From positions 310,001 to 374,000 of the forward strand of contig NZ_JAXQNP010000004.1 in NCBI RefSeq assembly GCF_034427435.1: a stretch of 64,000 nt of DNA. Direction: 5' to 3'. This document shows positions 45,914 through 53,982 of this stretch, in pieces. Source of the DNA: Nitrospirillum sp034427435 (GTDB taxonomy: Bacteria > Pseudomonadota > Alphaproteobacteria > Azospirillales > Azospirillaceae). The notes under the pieces are model-generated. The model was not told the origin of the DNA. It saw only the letters and a list, made by a program, of their open reading frames with translations, and did not search any database. The position numbers and the translations under genes were made by a program. Numbering within the stretch: position 1 is the stretch's first letter; the number at the start of each line of letters is the position of its first letter.

Positions 45914-46954
45914 CTATTCCTCTTTGAAGCGAAGGGTTGAGGCGCGCGCCACCAGGCGCGGCGGAATGAAGTCGACGTGGTGGGGTCCTGTCAGGTTCCG
46001 GCCCGGTGGATTCCGACCGCTGGCCAGGCTGACGGCCAAGTCGGCCACGCGCCGGCCTATGGCCTCGGCGCCCTGGTCGATGGATGACAGGGGGATGCGC
46101 AGGAAGTCGGCATAGGAAAGGTTGCCGCAGCCGATGATGGCGATGTCGCCGGGGACGCTCAGCCCCATCTCCAGCACCGCGCGCATGGCGCCCAGGGCGG
46201 AGGGGTCGTTGTAGCAGAACAGGCCATCGGGCCGGGGGGACATCGCCAGCAAGCGCCGCGCGGCGGCGTAGCCGGCCTCCTCCCCCCGATGGTCGCCCGA
46301 TGGGCCCAGGTCGACCACATGGTCCGGTGCGGGGGGCAGTCCATGCTCGGCCAGCGCCTGATGATAGCCGGCCAAGCGCCCGGCCGCCGTGCTGACCGCG
46401 GGCCCGCGCAAATGCGCGATGCGGCGGCATCCTTGCGCGATCAGGTGCCGGGTGGCCAGCGCGCCCACCGCCTGGTTATCGTTGCCGACAAAGTGCGCGT
46501 CGGTGTCCGCGAACCGCCGGTCCAGCAAGATGTGGGGCGTCCGCCCCGCCATGTCGCGCAGGCCGTCCGCCGTCGCCTGGGTGGAGGCCAGCACGATCAC
46601 ATCCACCTGGCGCGCCATCAGATGCCGGATCTGCTGCCGCTCCACCTCCCCATCCTCATCGGAGGAGGAGATCAGCAGACCATATCCATGGGGCCGGATG
46701 TCGCTGGAGATGGCCTTGGCGATGCCCGCGAAGAAGGGGTGGAGCAGGTCGGGGACGATCAGGCCGATGGTCCATGTCTGCCCCGTGACCAGCGACCGGG
46801 CCGTCAGGTTGGGCTGGTAGCCCAGTTCCGCCACCCGCTGCAAAACCCGGCGGCGCGTGGCCTCGCCGATGTCGGGGTGGTTGCGCAGGGCCTTGGAAAC
46901 GGTGACCACCGACAGCCCCAAATCCAGCGCGATGTCCTTCATCCGGGCGGCCAT
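45914..46954 (-). CDS. LacI-family repressor of the GH29/GH42 operon
   Basis: 346 residues from ATG 46954 (MAARMKDIALDLGLSVVTVSK), which has GGGGAA before it; an ATG at 47017 would overlap the operator and lacks a ribosome site. The helix-turn-helix and hinge (ALRNHPDIGEATRRRVLQRV) precede a periplasmic-binding-protein-like sugar domain (WTIGLIVPDLLHPFFAGIAK, GPHHVDFIPPRLVAR). It heads the operon and should be relieved by a sugar released from the substrate glycan. A perfect palindrome lies just upstream. Confidence 0.92.
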   Translation of the reverse strand: MAARMKDIALDLGLSVVTVSKALRNHPDIGEATRRRVLQRVAELGYQPNLTARSLVTGQTWTIGLIVPDLLHPFFAGIAKAISSDIRPHGYGLLISSSDEDGEVERQQIRHLMARQVDVIVLASTQATADGLRDMAGRTPHILLDRRFADTDAHFVGNDNQAVGALATRHLIAQGCRRIAHLRGPAVSTAAGRLAGYHQALAEHGLPPAPDHVVDLGPSGDHRGEEAGYAAARRLLAMSPRPDGLFCYNDPSALGAMRAVLEMGLSVPGDIAIIGCGNLSYADFLRIPLSSIDQGAEAIGRRVADLAVSLASGRNPPGRNLTGPHHVDFIPPRLVARASTLRFKEE

Positions 46955-47017
46955 GTTTCCCCAGCGCGTGCGCGTTCGTTGTTTCACGCGGCAGCCTGCA
47001 AGGGCCGTCGCGGTCAT

Positions 47018-47031
47018 AGTTAACGTTAACT
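47018..47031. promoter_or_regulatory. Perfect 14-bp palindrome, likely LacI-family operator
   Basis: AGTTAAC-GTTAACT is symmetric around a central CG, the hallmark of LacI-family sites. It sits 64 bp upstream of the LacI ATG, with related TTAACG words at 47032 and 47049. Autoregulation of the lacI-GH29-GH42 operon is inferred. Confidence 0.7.
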
Positions 47032-47098
47032 TTAACGATAAAGCCCATTAACGGCAAGCGACCGCGTCGCGGCCAAACGAAATCATTCGTCGGTGGAA

Positions 47099-48474
47099 TT
47101 AGCGGGCCGACGCCGGCGGCAGGTGGAGCGAGACGCTGAGCCCGCCGGTCGGGGAGGTATCCAGGCTGAGACTGCCGCCGTGAAGGCGGGCCAGCTCCTC
47201 GGTTATCGTCAGGCCCAGGCCGGACCCCGGCACGGCCTCGTCCAGCCGCCCCCCCGGGCCAGGACGTCCGACCGCCTGTCGGCCGGAATGCCGGGGCCAT
47301 CATCCTGGACGGTGATGACGACCCCGCCATCGGCCACGACGGCCGTCACCCGGACCAATGCCGTACACCATTGGGCGGCGTTGTCGATCAGGTTGCCGGC
47401 CATTTCCTGCAGGTCCACCGGGTCGGCGCGCACCCGTGCCCGCGCATCGCCATCGACCTGGATATCGACCCCGCGCTCGGTATGCAGGCGCGCCACGGTG
47501 CGGGCGATCTGTCGCAGCACCGGTAGGACAACCGTTCCGCCCTGGGAATGAAGCAGGGTCGGCGCGGCCCTTGCCCGGGCCAGATGGCGTTCGATCTGGT
47601 GGCGCATGCGGTCCGCCTCGGCCGCCACCACCGCCGGGTCCATGCCGCCCGGCGCGGCTGCGGCGTTGGCGATGACGGCCAGCGGGGTTTTCAGCGCATG
47701 CGCCAAGTCGGCCGCCTGCGCCCGTGCCCGCTCCACCATGGCGCGGTTCTCCTCCATCAGGAGGTTGAGGTCGTCCACCACGGGCTGGACCTCGCCAGGG
47801 AAGGCGCCTTCCAGGCGGTTGGAGCGCCCAGCGCGCAGGTCGGCCAAGGCTCCCCGCATCCGGCGCAGGGGGCCCAGGCCCAGTCGCACCTGCACGGCCA
47901 CCGCCGCCAGCAGACCGGCGGCCAGGACCGCGAGAGACAGGCCCAAGGCCCGGGAAAAGCCCGCCGTCGCGGCCTGGACGTCGCTGGCGTCGGCGATCAC
48001 GGCGGCGCGCACCGGCGCCACCGCGCCCGGCAGGTGCAGGCTGCGCTCCCACGCCACCAGCGGGGCGTGGTTCGGCCCTGTCAGCGTGTGGCGATGAACC
48101 TCGCCATCCTTGGGGGTATCGGCCGGCAGGTCCAGCGCCTGGTCCCAGAGCGACCGCGAGCGTAAGGTCCGGTCCCCCGGGCCGTCCACCCGCCAATACA
48201 GCCCCGACAGCGGGCGGCGGAACCGGGGATCGCTCAGGTCCCGGGCCAGGACCACGGCGCCGTCCGGTGTCACCTCCAGCACCGCCGCCAGCTCATCCAG
48301 GTGCTGGGCCATGCGCCGGCTCAGCTCCGCCTCGGCATGGGTGCGGAACAGGTCGGTCAGGATGATGCCGGTGATGATGAGCGCCGGGGCGATCCAGAGG
48401 ATCGCCAGCAGGAAAAGGCGGCGGGTCAGGGAGGAGGAGGCCAGGGAAGAGGGCGTCAGCGATGAGCGTGTCAC
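47099..48474 (-). pseudogene. Sensor histidine kinase, frameshifted before the last G box
   Basis: Two membrane segments (LFLLAILWIAPALIITGIIL and LGLSLAVLAAGLLAAVAVQV) flank a periplasmic sensor region; HAMP-like and dimerisation parts follow with H259 in LAHALKTPLAV, N box LIDNAAQW and G1 box DDGPGIP. Read as is, the protein ends after 421 residues (stop at 47209) as GGGWTRPCRGPAWA. Adding one C to the seven-C run at 47249-47255 restores RGGRLDEAVPGSGLGLTITE and an end at 47099-47101 (1377 bp, divisible by three). The G2 box is therefore only lost if the shift is real. It overlaps its response regulator gene by 4 bp. Confidence 0.8.
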
Positions 48475-49133
48475 TGGGCCGCCTCCAGGCGGTACCCCAG
48501 GCCCCGTTCCGTCCGGATGAGGTCGCTGCCCAGCTTGCGGCGCAGCCGGCCGACGAACACCTCGATGGTGTTGCTGTCGCGGTCGAAATCCTGCGCGTAG
48601 ACATGCTCCGTCAGCTCGGTGCGGGAAACGACCTTGCCCGGGTGATGCATCAGGTAGGACAGCACCTTGAACTCATGCGCCGTCAGCGCGATGGGGCGGC
48701 CATCCACCGTTACCCGGCCGGTGCGGGTGTCCAGCGCCACGGGGCCGCAGCGCAGCTCCGCCGCCGCCAGTCCGCCGGCCCGGCGGATCAGGGCGCGCAC
48801 GCGGGCCAGCAACTCCTCCATCCGGAACGGCTTGGCCAGGTAGTCGTCGGCGCCGGCGTCAATGCCCTCCACCTTCTCCTGCCAGGTGCCCCGCGCGGTG
48901 AGGATCAGCACCGGCACCGTGATGCCCGCCGCCCGCCAGGCGCGCAGGACGGACAGGCCGTCGCGCACCGGCAATCCCAGATCCAGCACCACGACGTCAT
49001 AAGGTTCGCTCTCCCCCAGGAAGGCGGCCTCATCGCCGTCAGGGGCCAGGTCGATGGCGTAACCGGCATCCGCCAGCGCCTCGGCCAGTTGGCGGCGCAG
49101 GGCCGCGTCATCCTCGGCAAGCAGTATCCTCAT
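48471..49133 (-). CDS. OmpR/PhoP-type response regulator
   Basis: 220 residues. Receiver with phosphoacceptor D51 in VVLDLGLPVRDGLSVL and a KPF loop (DYLAKPFRMEELLAR); C-terminal winged helix (LTAHEFKVLSYLMHHPGKVV, NTIEVFVGRLRRKLG, RTERGLGYRLEA). Cognate kinase gene overlaps by 4 bp downstream and a PepSY gene overlaps by 4 bp upstream. Its binding site is probably the paired TGAAC boxes at 49484-49520. Confidence 0.92.
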   Translation of the reverse strand: MRILLAEDDAALRRQLAEALADAGYAIDLAPDGDEAAFLGESEPYDVVVLDLGLPVRDGLSVLRAWRAAGITVPVLILTARGTWQEKVEGIDAGADDYLAKPFRMEELLARVRALIRRAGGLAAAELRCGPVALDTRTGRVTVDGRPIALTAHEFKVLSYLMHHPGKVVSRTELTEHVYAQDFDRDSNTIEVFVGRLRRKLGSDLIRTERGLGYRLEAAQ

Positions 49134-49459
49134 GGCCTGCGATCCTTCTCCGCCCCGCGTTCCTTGACTGCGAGCAGATCGCCGGTGCGGGCGTCGTAAT
49201 GCAGCTTCACAACACGCCCGCCGTCCATCAGCAGCTTGATCTCATAGACCAGTCGGCCGTGCTCCTCCTCCAATTCCGCCTCCAGAAGCTGTCCGGGGAA
49301 GCGCTCCGCCGCGCGGTCCAGGATGGTGCGCAGGGGTAGCGCGCGCCCCTGTTCCACGGCGGCGCGCGCGCGGTCCTGATCCTGGTCCGTGTCCGCCAGT
49401 GCGGCGGGCACGGCCAGCGTGGCCAGCATGGGCAGAAAAAGGGCGGCGATCCATCTCAT
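49130..49459 (-). CDS. PepSY-domain periplasmic protein
   Basis: 109 residues from ATG 49459. MRWIAALFLPMLATLAVPAALAD is a signal peptide. The mature part is a PepSY domain (RTILDRAAERFPGQLLEAELEEEHGRLVYEIKLL, RVVKLHYDARTGDLLAVKE). PepSY proteins often sit with two-component systems and may inhibit proteases or modulate the sensor. It is the first gene of the PepSY-regulator-kinase operon, divergent from a second PepSY gene. Confidence 0.85.
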   Translation of the reverse strand: MRWIAALFLPMLATLAVPAALADTDQDQDRARAAVEQGRALPLRTILDRAAERFPGQLLEAELEEEHGRLVYEIKLLMDGGRVVKLHYDARTGDLLAVKERGAEKDRRP

Positions 49460-49483
49460 CGGCACAGTTGACCGTCCCTTTCC

Positions 49484-49520
49484 TGAACGCAGGCTGAACA
49501 CGCCGTTCAGGCTGCGTTCA
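49484..49520. promoter_or_regulatory. Paired direct-repeat boxes between divergent PepSY genes
   Basis: TGAAC at 49484 and 49495 are direct repeats 11 bp apart; GTTCA at 49505 and 49516 are the same arrangement on the other strand. The 37-bp block is an imperfect palindrome centred at 49502. Direct repeats with an 11-bp period are the usual OmpR/PhoP-type regulator site, so each half may serve one divergent promoter. Confidence 0.65.
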
Positions 49521-49572
49521 ATGGCAGCCCGCCAAGATGATGCCACCATCCAATCCCAATACGGAGAACACC

Positions 49573-49884
49573 ATGATGTATGGCAAAATCGCCGCCGCGG
49601 TCCTGCTGGCGGGTTCCCTCGGCATCGGCACCTACGCGCTGGCCGTCGAGACCGCGCCCGCCGGCCAGGCTCAGCCGGGGCAGGTGACGGACGCGAACGC
49701 CCTGACCATCCCGCAGGTGATGGAGCGCCTGGCCGCCCAGGGCTATTCCGATATCAGCGAAATCAAGCGGCACCGTAACAAGAACTACAAGGTCGAGGCC
49801 CGCGACCCCCAGGGCAAGCGCGTCGAACTGGCCGTCGATGCCCGCACCGGCGATATCCTGAAGACGGAAAAGGATGAGGACTGA
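49573..49884 (+). CDS. PepSY-domain secreted protein
   Basis: 103 residues from ATG 49573 (an ATG follows at once), with ACGGAGA upstream. MMYGKIAAAVLLAGSLGIGTYALAVE is a signal peptide. The PepSY domain reads VMERLAAQGYSDISEIKRHRN, YKVEARDPQGKRVELAVDARTGDILKTEKDED. It overlaps the cytochrome gene by one base (TGATG) and is divergent from the two-component operon, so probably controlled by it. Confidence 0.85.
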   Translation: MMYGKIAAAVLLAGSLGIGTYALAVETAPAGQAQPGQVTDANALTIPQVMERLAAQGYSDISEIKRHRNKNYKVEARDPQGKRVELAVDARTGDILKTEKDED

Positions 49885-50468
49885 TGCCCACGTCCATCCC
49901 CTCCAACGGCGCCCCTATGGGCGCCGTTTCTCCCGACGCCCCAGCACCCACCGGCACGATAAGGGTATGGGATCCGGCCATCCGCCTTCTTCATTGGACC
50001 ATCGCCGCCTCCTTCGCCATCGCCTGGTTGTCGGCCGAAGAGATCATGCCGCTGCATGAGGCCGCGGGTTTCGTGATCCTGGTGGCGGTCGGGTTGCGAT
50101 CCCTGTGGGGCCTTATCGGCACCCCGCATGCCCGGTTCGCCGACTTCGTGCCCAGTCCCGGGGGCTTCCTGTCCTACATGGGCGCCCTGGTGAAGGGGCG
50201 GGCGGCCCGGTATGTGGGCCATAACCCGGCGGGGGGCGCCATGATCGTGGCGCTCCTGGCCAGCCTGCTCCTGACCGTGGCCACCGGTATCGTCCTGGAT
50301 ACGGGCGGTGGCATTCTGGGAGAGGACGCGATGGAGGAGGTCCACGGCGCCGCGGCGACGGTGACCCTCATCCTGGTGATCCTGCACGTCGGCGGTGTGA
50401 TCCTGTCCAGCCTGCTGCACCGGGAAAACCTGGTGAAAGCCATGGTCACCGGCCGCAAGCGGGCCTGA
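49884..50468 (+). CDS. Cytochrome b561-type membrane protein
   Basis: 194 residues. Four hydrophobic segments (LLHWTIAASFAIAWLS, AAGFVILVAVGLRSLWGLI, MIVALLASLLLTVATGIVL, AATVTLILVILHVGGVILSSLL) with histidines placed as heme ligands: LHW, MPLHEAAG, EVHGAAA and ILHVGG. This is the cytochrome b561/Ni-Fe-hydrogenase cytochrome b family, moving electrons across the inner membrane, often to a c-type cytochrome or a stress-response partner. It is coupled to the PepSY gene (TGATG). A 14-bp hairpin ends the gene. Confidence 0.88.
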   Translation: MPTSIPSNGAPMGAVSPDAPAPTGTIRVWDPAIRLLHWTIAASFAIAWLSAEEIMPLHEAAGFVILVAVGLRSLWGLIGTPHARFADFVPSPGGFLSYMGALVKGRAARYVGHNPAGGAMIVALLASLLLTVATGIVLDTGGGILGEDAMEEVHGAAATVTLILVILHVGGVILSSLLHRENLVKAMVTGRKRA

Positions 50469-50482
50469 AGCCCGCCGCCTTG

Positions 50483-50517
50483 ATGAAGCCCCTTCCTTGT
50501 GTGGGAAGGGGCTTCAT
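50483..50517. terminator. Bidirectional terminator between cytochrome b561 and DUF2141 genes
   Basis: ATGAAGCCCCTTCC (50483-50496) and 50504-50517 form a perfect 14-bp stem with a 7-base loop, between two convergent genes. A smaller GCGGGC/GCCCGC hairpin lies just before it. Confidence 0.8.
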
Positions 50518-50527
50518 TGCCGTGGGA

Positions 50528-50971
50528 TCAGTAGTGCAGCTTGACGGTTTGAAAGACCGGCTCGGCGCCAACATCGAAGGCGCTGGCGCCGAAGCGGGGC
50601 GGACCCAGCACGGTGGGATCCAGCGACAGGCCCCATCCTTCGCTGGGAAACATGCCCAGCGTCAGGTCCAATTTCCCGTTCCCGTTGGCGTCATGATAGG
50701 CGATCACCGCGTATTGGCCAGGCGGCAGGTCCAGGAACGCGGCGGTCACGCTGGCTTGGGTGGCGGGGATGCTCTGCACCGCCGCCGCCTTGTCCTCATG
50801 ACGGAAGCCGTCAGCCTTGTCATAAAGCACGACGCGCACGGCGCCGGGGCCGGGCTGGATACCGTCGACGGTGACGGTCAGGTCGCCGGCGGCCGCCGCC
50901 GCGTAGCCGAAAAGCGTTCCAAGGGAAAGGGTGCCGAGGAAGGTGGCGATGGCATGCTTGTTCAAGGTCAC
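50528..50971 (-). CDS. DUF2141-family secreted protein, last gene of the seven-gene operon
   Basis: 147 residues from GTG 50971, overlapping the methyltransferase stop as GTGA. A signal peptide (LNKHAIATFLGTLSLGTLFGYAAAAAG) precedes a single DUF2141 domain: LTVTVDGIQPGPGAVRVVLYDK, LPPGQYAVIAYHDANGNGKLDLTLGMFPSEGWG and PRFGASAFDVG. The domain is a beta-sandwich of unknown function in the periplasm or outer membrane. An Asp-rich DANGNGKLD loop could bind calcium. Confidence 0.85.
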   Translation of the reverse strand: MTLNKHAIATFLGTLSLGTLFGYAAAAAGDLTVTVDGIQPGPGAVRVVLYDKADGFRHEDKAAAVQSIPATQASVTAAFLDLPPGQYAVIAYHDANGNGKLDLTLGMFPSEGWGLSLDPTVLGPPRFGASAFDVGAEPVFQTVKLHY

Positions 50972-51681
50972 CGATGGGGCTCCATGACGGCTGGGGAAAA
51001 GGGGCCAAGGGTGGCGGCGATGGCGATCAGGCCGGTCATGCCATGGCCCAGGGAAAGGGGGGCGACGCTGACCCCGTTGGCGGGAAAGCCGCCCTCCACC
51101 AGCATGTCCATCAGGTCGATGGCCGTGAACAGGCGGTGGGTGCCGGTCAGCGCGAAGGGCCAGCGCCGCATGGTGGCCGCGTCGGTGACATAGACGACCA
51201 GGCGTCCGCCGGGGCGCAGCACGCGCCGCACTTCGCCCAGGACCCGCGCGGGCTCCCGCCAGAAATAGGCCACGTTCACCGCCAGGATGCCATCGACCGA
51301 CGCGGCGGCCAGTGGCAGGGCGTCGAAGCGGCCCAGATGCAGGTGAAGGCGTCCAGCCGCCAGTGCCTGGCGGTTGAGTCGGCCAGCCTGCCGCAGCATG
51401 ACGGCCGATTGGTCGACGCCATGCACCATGCCGGCGGTGCCGACGGCGGACACCGCCAGGGCCAACCCGTGACCGGGGCCGAAGCCCAATTCCAGGAGGG
51501 TGTCGCCCGGCCGGGGTGCCAGGGCGCTGATGGCCGCCCGGTTGGGTGCCGCGTTCACGCGGTTCATCAGCCGGCCCAACAGGTGCCCCCACAGGCCGGT
51601 GGGGTGGCGTAGTTGGCGGCCCAGGCCGTGCCACCAGGGGTGGAACCGATGGATCGCGCCGGGCGGTGCGGGCGCGTCCAT
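50968..51681 (-). CDS. SAM-dependent methyltransferase
   Basis: 237 residues from ATG 51681, overlapping the TPR stop by one base. Class I fold: motif I LLELGFGPGHGLALAV, GVDQSAVMLRQA, FDALPLAAASVDGILAVNVAYFW and EVRRVLRPGGRLVVYV. N-terminal HPTGLWGHLLGRLMNRVN is typical of UbiE/COQ5-like small-molecule methyltransferases. It probably methylates the product of the preceding ligase/oxygenase/SDR steps. Expected to be cytosolic. Confidence 0.88.
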   Translation of the reverse strand: MDAPAPPGAIHRFHPWWHGLGRQLRHPTGLWGHLLGRLMNRVNAAPNRAAISALAPRPGDTLLELGFGPGHGLALAVSAVGTAGMVHGVDQSAVMLRQAGRLNRQALAAGRLHLHLGRFDALPLAAASVDGILAVNVAYFWREPARVLGEVRRVLRPGGRLVVYVTDAATMRRWPFALTGTHRLFTAIDLMDMLVEGGFPANGVSVAPLSLGHGMTGLIAIAATLGPFSPAVMEPHR

Positions 51682-52417
51682 CACCCGGCCGCCAGCTTCT
51701 GCTGCACCCGGGCCAGCAGGGCGCGGATTTCCGCCCGGCGGCCGGTATCCCACACCGGACGCTCCGGCGTTGGCGGAGCCGCCAGGGCGTGGGTCAGCAC
51801 CTCCGCCGCCTTGCGGTACTCCCCCTGTTCGACCAGGAAGTCGCCGTAGAAATAGTTGGCGTCCAGGCCGTCGGGATTGATGGCCAGCCCTTCCTCCAGA
51901 TACCGCCGCGCCTTGTCATCGTCACCGAAGCCCAAGGGGAATCCCGGAACCTTGTAATAGAGGGAGCCCAGGCTGGTGGGCACGGCCCCGCTGACGGCGC
52001 GGTAATCCAGGCGGCCCGCCGTTTCCAGCAGGGTACGCGCCTGCCGGGCCAGGGGCAGCGCCCCCAGCCCGCCCTGCAGGCCGGCCTGGCTGCTGATGGC
52101 CAGGGCCTGCCAGATCAGCGGCTCGGCATGTCCGGGATAGTCGGCGGTCAGTTGGGCCGTCCGCGCCACCAGGGCGGTCATGGCCTGGGTGCGGGCGTCG
52201 CGGTCCGTCATCTCGAACGTGATGTGGGACCAGTCGCGCTCGACGGCGGCCAGCGCCGTCATCATGGCTGGGGCGGTGGCGTCGGCGGCGCCGCTTTGGG
52301 CGACGGGCAGGGTGTCGGCCAAAGGGGGCTGGCCGCCCAGGCGGCCGGGGTGCCAGTCAGCGACAGGGCCAGGAGAAGGGCGAGCCGGCGCGGCGGGGCG
52401 GGAACGGACCGTGTCAT
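51681..52417 (-). CDS. Secreted TPR-like protein, frameshifted just after the signal peptide
   Basis: The proper start seems to be ATG 52417, with GAGG upstream: MTRSVPAPPRRLALLLALSL, then TGTPAAWAAS, a signal peptide. The body of the protein is in the next frame (LADTLPVAQSGAADATAPAM onward). One more C in the five-C run of the coding strand (52324-52328 on the plus strand) joins them as AWAASPPLADTLPVAQ and makes the gene 738 bp, divisible by three. The body has TPR-like helices (LTADYPGHAEPLIWQALAIS, ARRYLEEGLAINPDGLDANY, YGDFLVEQGEYRKAAEVLTH). Without the fix it would lack export. Role in the operon unknown; a periplasmic scaffold is possible. Confidence 0.75.
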
Positions 52418-52428
52418 GGGGCGGAACC

Positions 52429-53276
52429 TCAAAATTGGGGGTGCTGGTCGACAGGTTGGCGGTCGAAGGCTTGGCCAACCGATGGCGCGTCCAGCCGAAG
52501 GCGCCGCAGTTGATGGCGGACGGCGGCGTCGACCAGTTTCGGGAAAAGACGCTGCAGCAGGACGAAAAGCCGCTCAGCACCTCGTGGATAGGCGGTGTCG
52601 GCCCCGGCGAGGGCCGCGTCCCACACCCAGCGGGCGATATCCGCCGGCGGATCGGCGGGCATGTCCAGCAATGCCAGCAGCGGTTTCAGCGCTTCCGTTC
52701 CCGGGGTGTTGGCGCCCCGGGGGCGGCATAGGTGACGCCGACGCCCTGTCCCCGCAACTCCCGGCGCAGGGCGTCGGACAGGCCGCGCAGGCCATGCTTG
52801 GTGGCGCAATAGGCGGCGAACAGGGGATAGGGGATGTCCCCCAGCAGGGATCCGATGTTCACCACCCGCCCACCGGCGGCGGACAGCAGCGGCAGCAGGT
52901 CCCGGATCAGCGCCATGGGCGCCGTCAGGTTGGTCGCCACCAGGGACGACAGGGCCTGGTCGTCCATGGTGGACAGGGGCCCCGCCCACAGCGTGCCGGC
53001 GTTGTTCACCAGGAAGTCCAGCCGGCCCACCTGCGCCTCGATGGCCTGTTTCAGGGCCAGGCGATCCTGGGCCACGGTCACGTCGGCCGGCACGACCAGG
53101 CAGGGGCTGCCCGGCCGCAGCAGCGCCCGGGTGGCCTCCAGGTGCGGGCGCCGGCGGCCGACCAGGACCACCCCCAGCCCCCGTTCCGACGCCGCGACCG
53201 CCAGGGCCCGCCCGATGCCGCCGCCGGCGCCGGTGATCAGCGCGGTTTGGCCGCGATGCCCGGCGTCACGCGGCAT
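52429..53276 (-). CDS. Short-chain dehydrogenase/reductase, frameshifted near residue 185
   Basis: SDR motifs: TALITGAGGGIGRALAVAAS, LVGRRRPH, FLVNNAGTLW, VVNIGSLLG with the catalytic Ser, and YCATKHGLRGLSDAL. As read, it ends as APGAPTPRERKR (stop at 52686). One more C in the five-C run of the coding strand (52719-52723 on the plus strand) gives YAAPRGANTPGTEALKPLLALL and continues about 85 residues to 52429, the usual length for this group; the corrected length is 849 bp. The start overlaps the diiron-protein gene by 11 bp. It should act on a carbonyl or alcohol of the pathway intermediate. Confidence 0.85.
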
Positions 53277-53982
53277 GGCTGACGCTCCCCTGATCGTTAT
53301 TCAGCCCCCGGCTCAGGTCCCGGAAGATGTCGCCGTACAGGCGATAGACCATGTTGGCCGCGTCGATGATGACCGGCAGCGCGTCGGGCGCGTGCAGGCT
53401 GTCCACCAGCCGCTGGAAAAAGACGACATGCTCCTCATCCAGGGCGCCGTGGGAGGTGAGGTAGCGGAACCCCGTCCCCTCGGCGTCGGACTGGTAGGCC
53501 CGCCGCAGGGCATCCGCCGCCCGGGAGGCCAGCAGCGTGGACATGCCCTCCAGCACATGGACCATGCCCAGCAGGGCATAGGGGCTGACGCGGTCGATCG
53601 CGTCATAGGCGAAGGCCAGCAGGGCGCGGCAGGCGTGGCCGGGTGGCGAGGCGGCCACCCGTCCGGCATCGCCACCCAGGGCGGCGATGTCGTCCAGGAT
53701 CCAGCGTTCATGCCCCTGTTCCTCGTTGATGTACGCGAACAGGGCATCCCGGTAGGTGTCGTCATCGGTGCGGGCGGCCGCCAGCGCCAGCAGGCGGCAG
53801 GTGTGGCGGACATGGTGATAGGCCTGGCCCAGGAAATCGCGGTACAGGGGCAGGGGCACGGCCCCGTCCATCGCCATGCTCAGGACGGGAATGGACAGAA
53901 AGGCGCCGCGCGCCTGGGCGGTCTCGGCCAGCAGTTGCTGGTAGGCGGTCTGGGGATGCGCGGTTTGGGGGGCGTCGGTCAC
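53266..53982 (-). CDS. Heme-oxygenase-like (TenA/CADD-type) diiron protein
   Basis: 238 residues, all-helical. Candidate metal ligands: E87/E88 and H91 in YINEEQGHERW, E145 in VHVLEGMS, and H178-x3-D182-x2-H185 in SHGALDEEHVV. The last motif and the 54- and 33-residue spacings follow the pattern known for the diiron protein CADD. Members of this group carry out oxidative reactions on fatty acids, amino acids or amines (for example UndA forming alkenes). No membrane or signal sequence. The gene overlaps the AMP-ligase by 4 bp, suggesting that it acts on the ligase's acyl product. Confidence 0.82.
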   Translation of the reverse strand: MTDAPQTAHPQTAYQQLLAETAQARGAFLSIPVLSMAMDGAVPLPLYRDFLGQAYHHVRHTCRLLALAAARTDDDTYRDALFAYINEEQGHERWILDDIAALGGDAGRVAASPPGHACRALLAFAYDAIDRVSPYALLGMVHVLEGMSTLLASRAADALRRAYQSDAEGTGFRYLTSHGALDEEHVVFFQRLVDSLHAPDALPVIIDAANMVYRLYGDIFRDLSRGLNNDQGSVSHAA

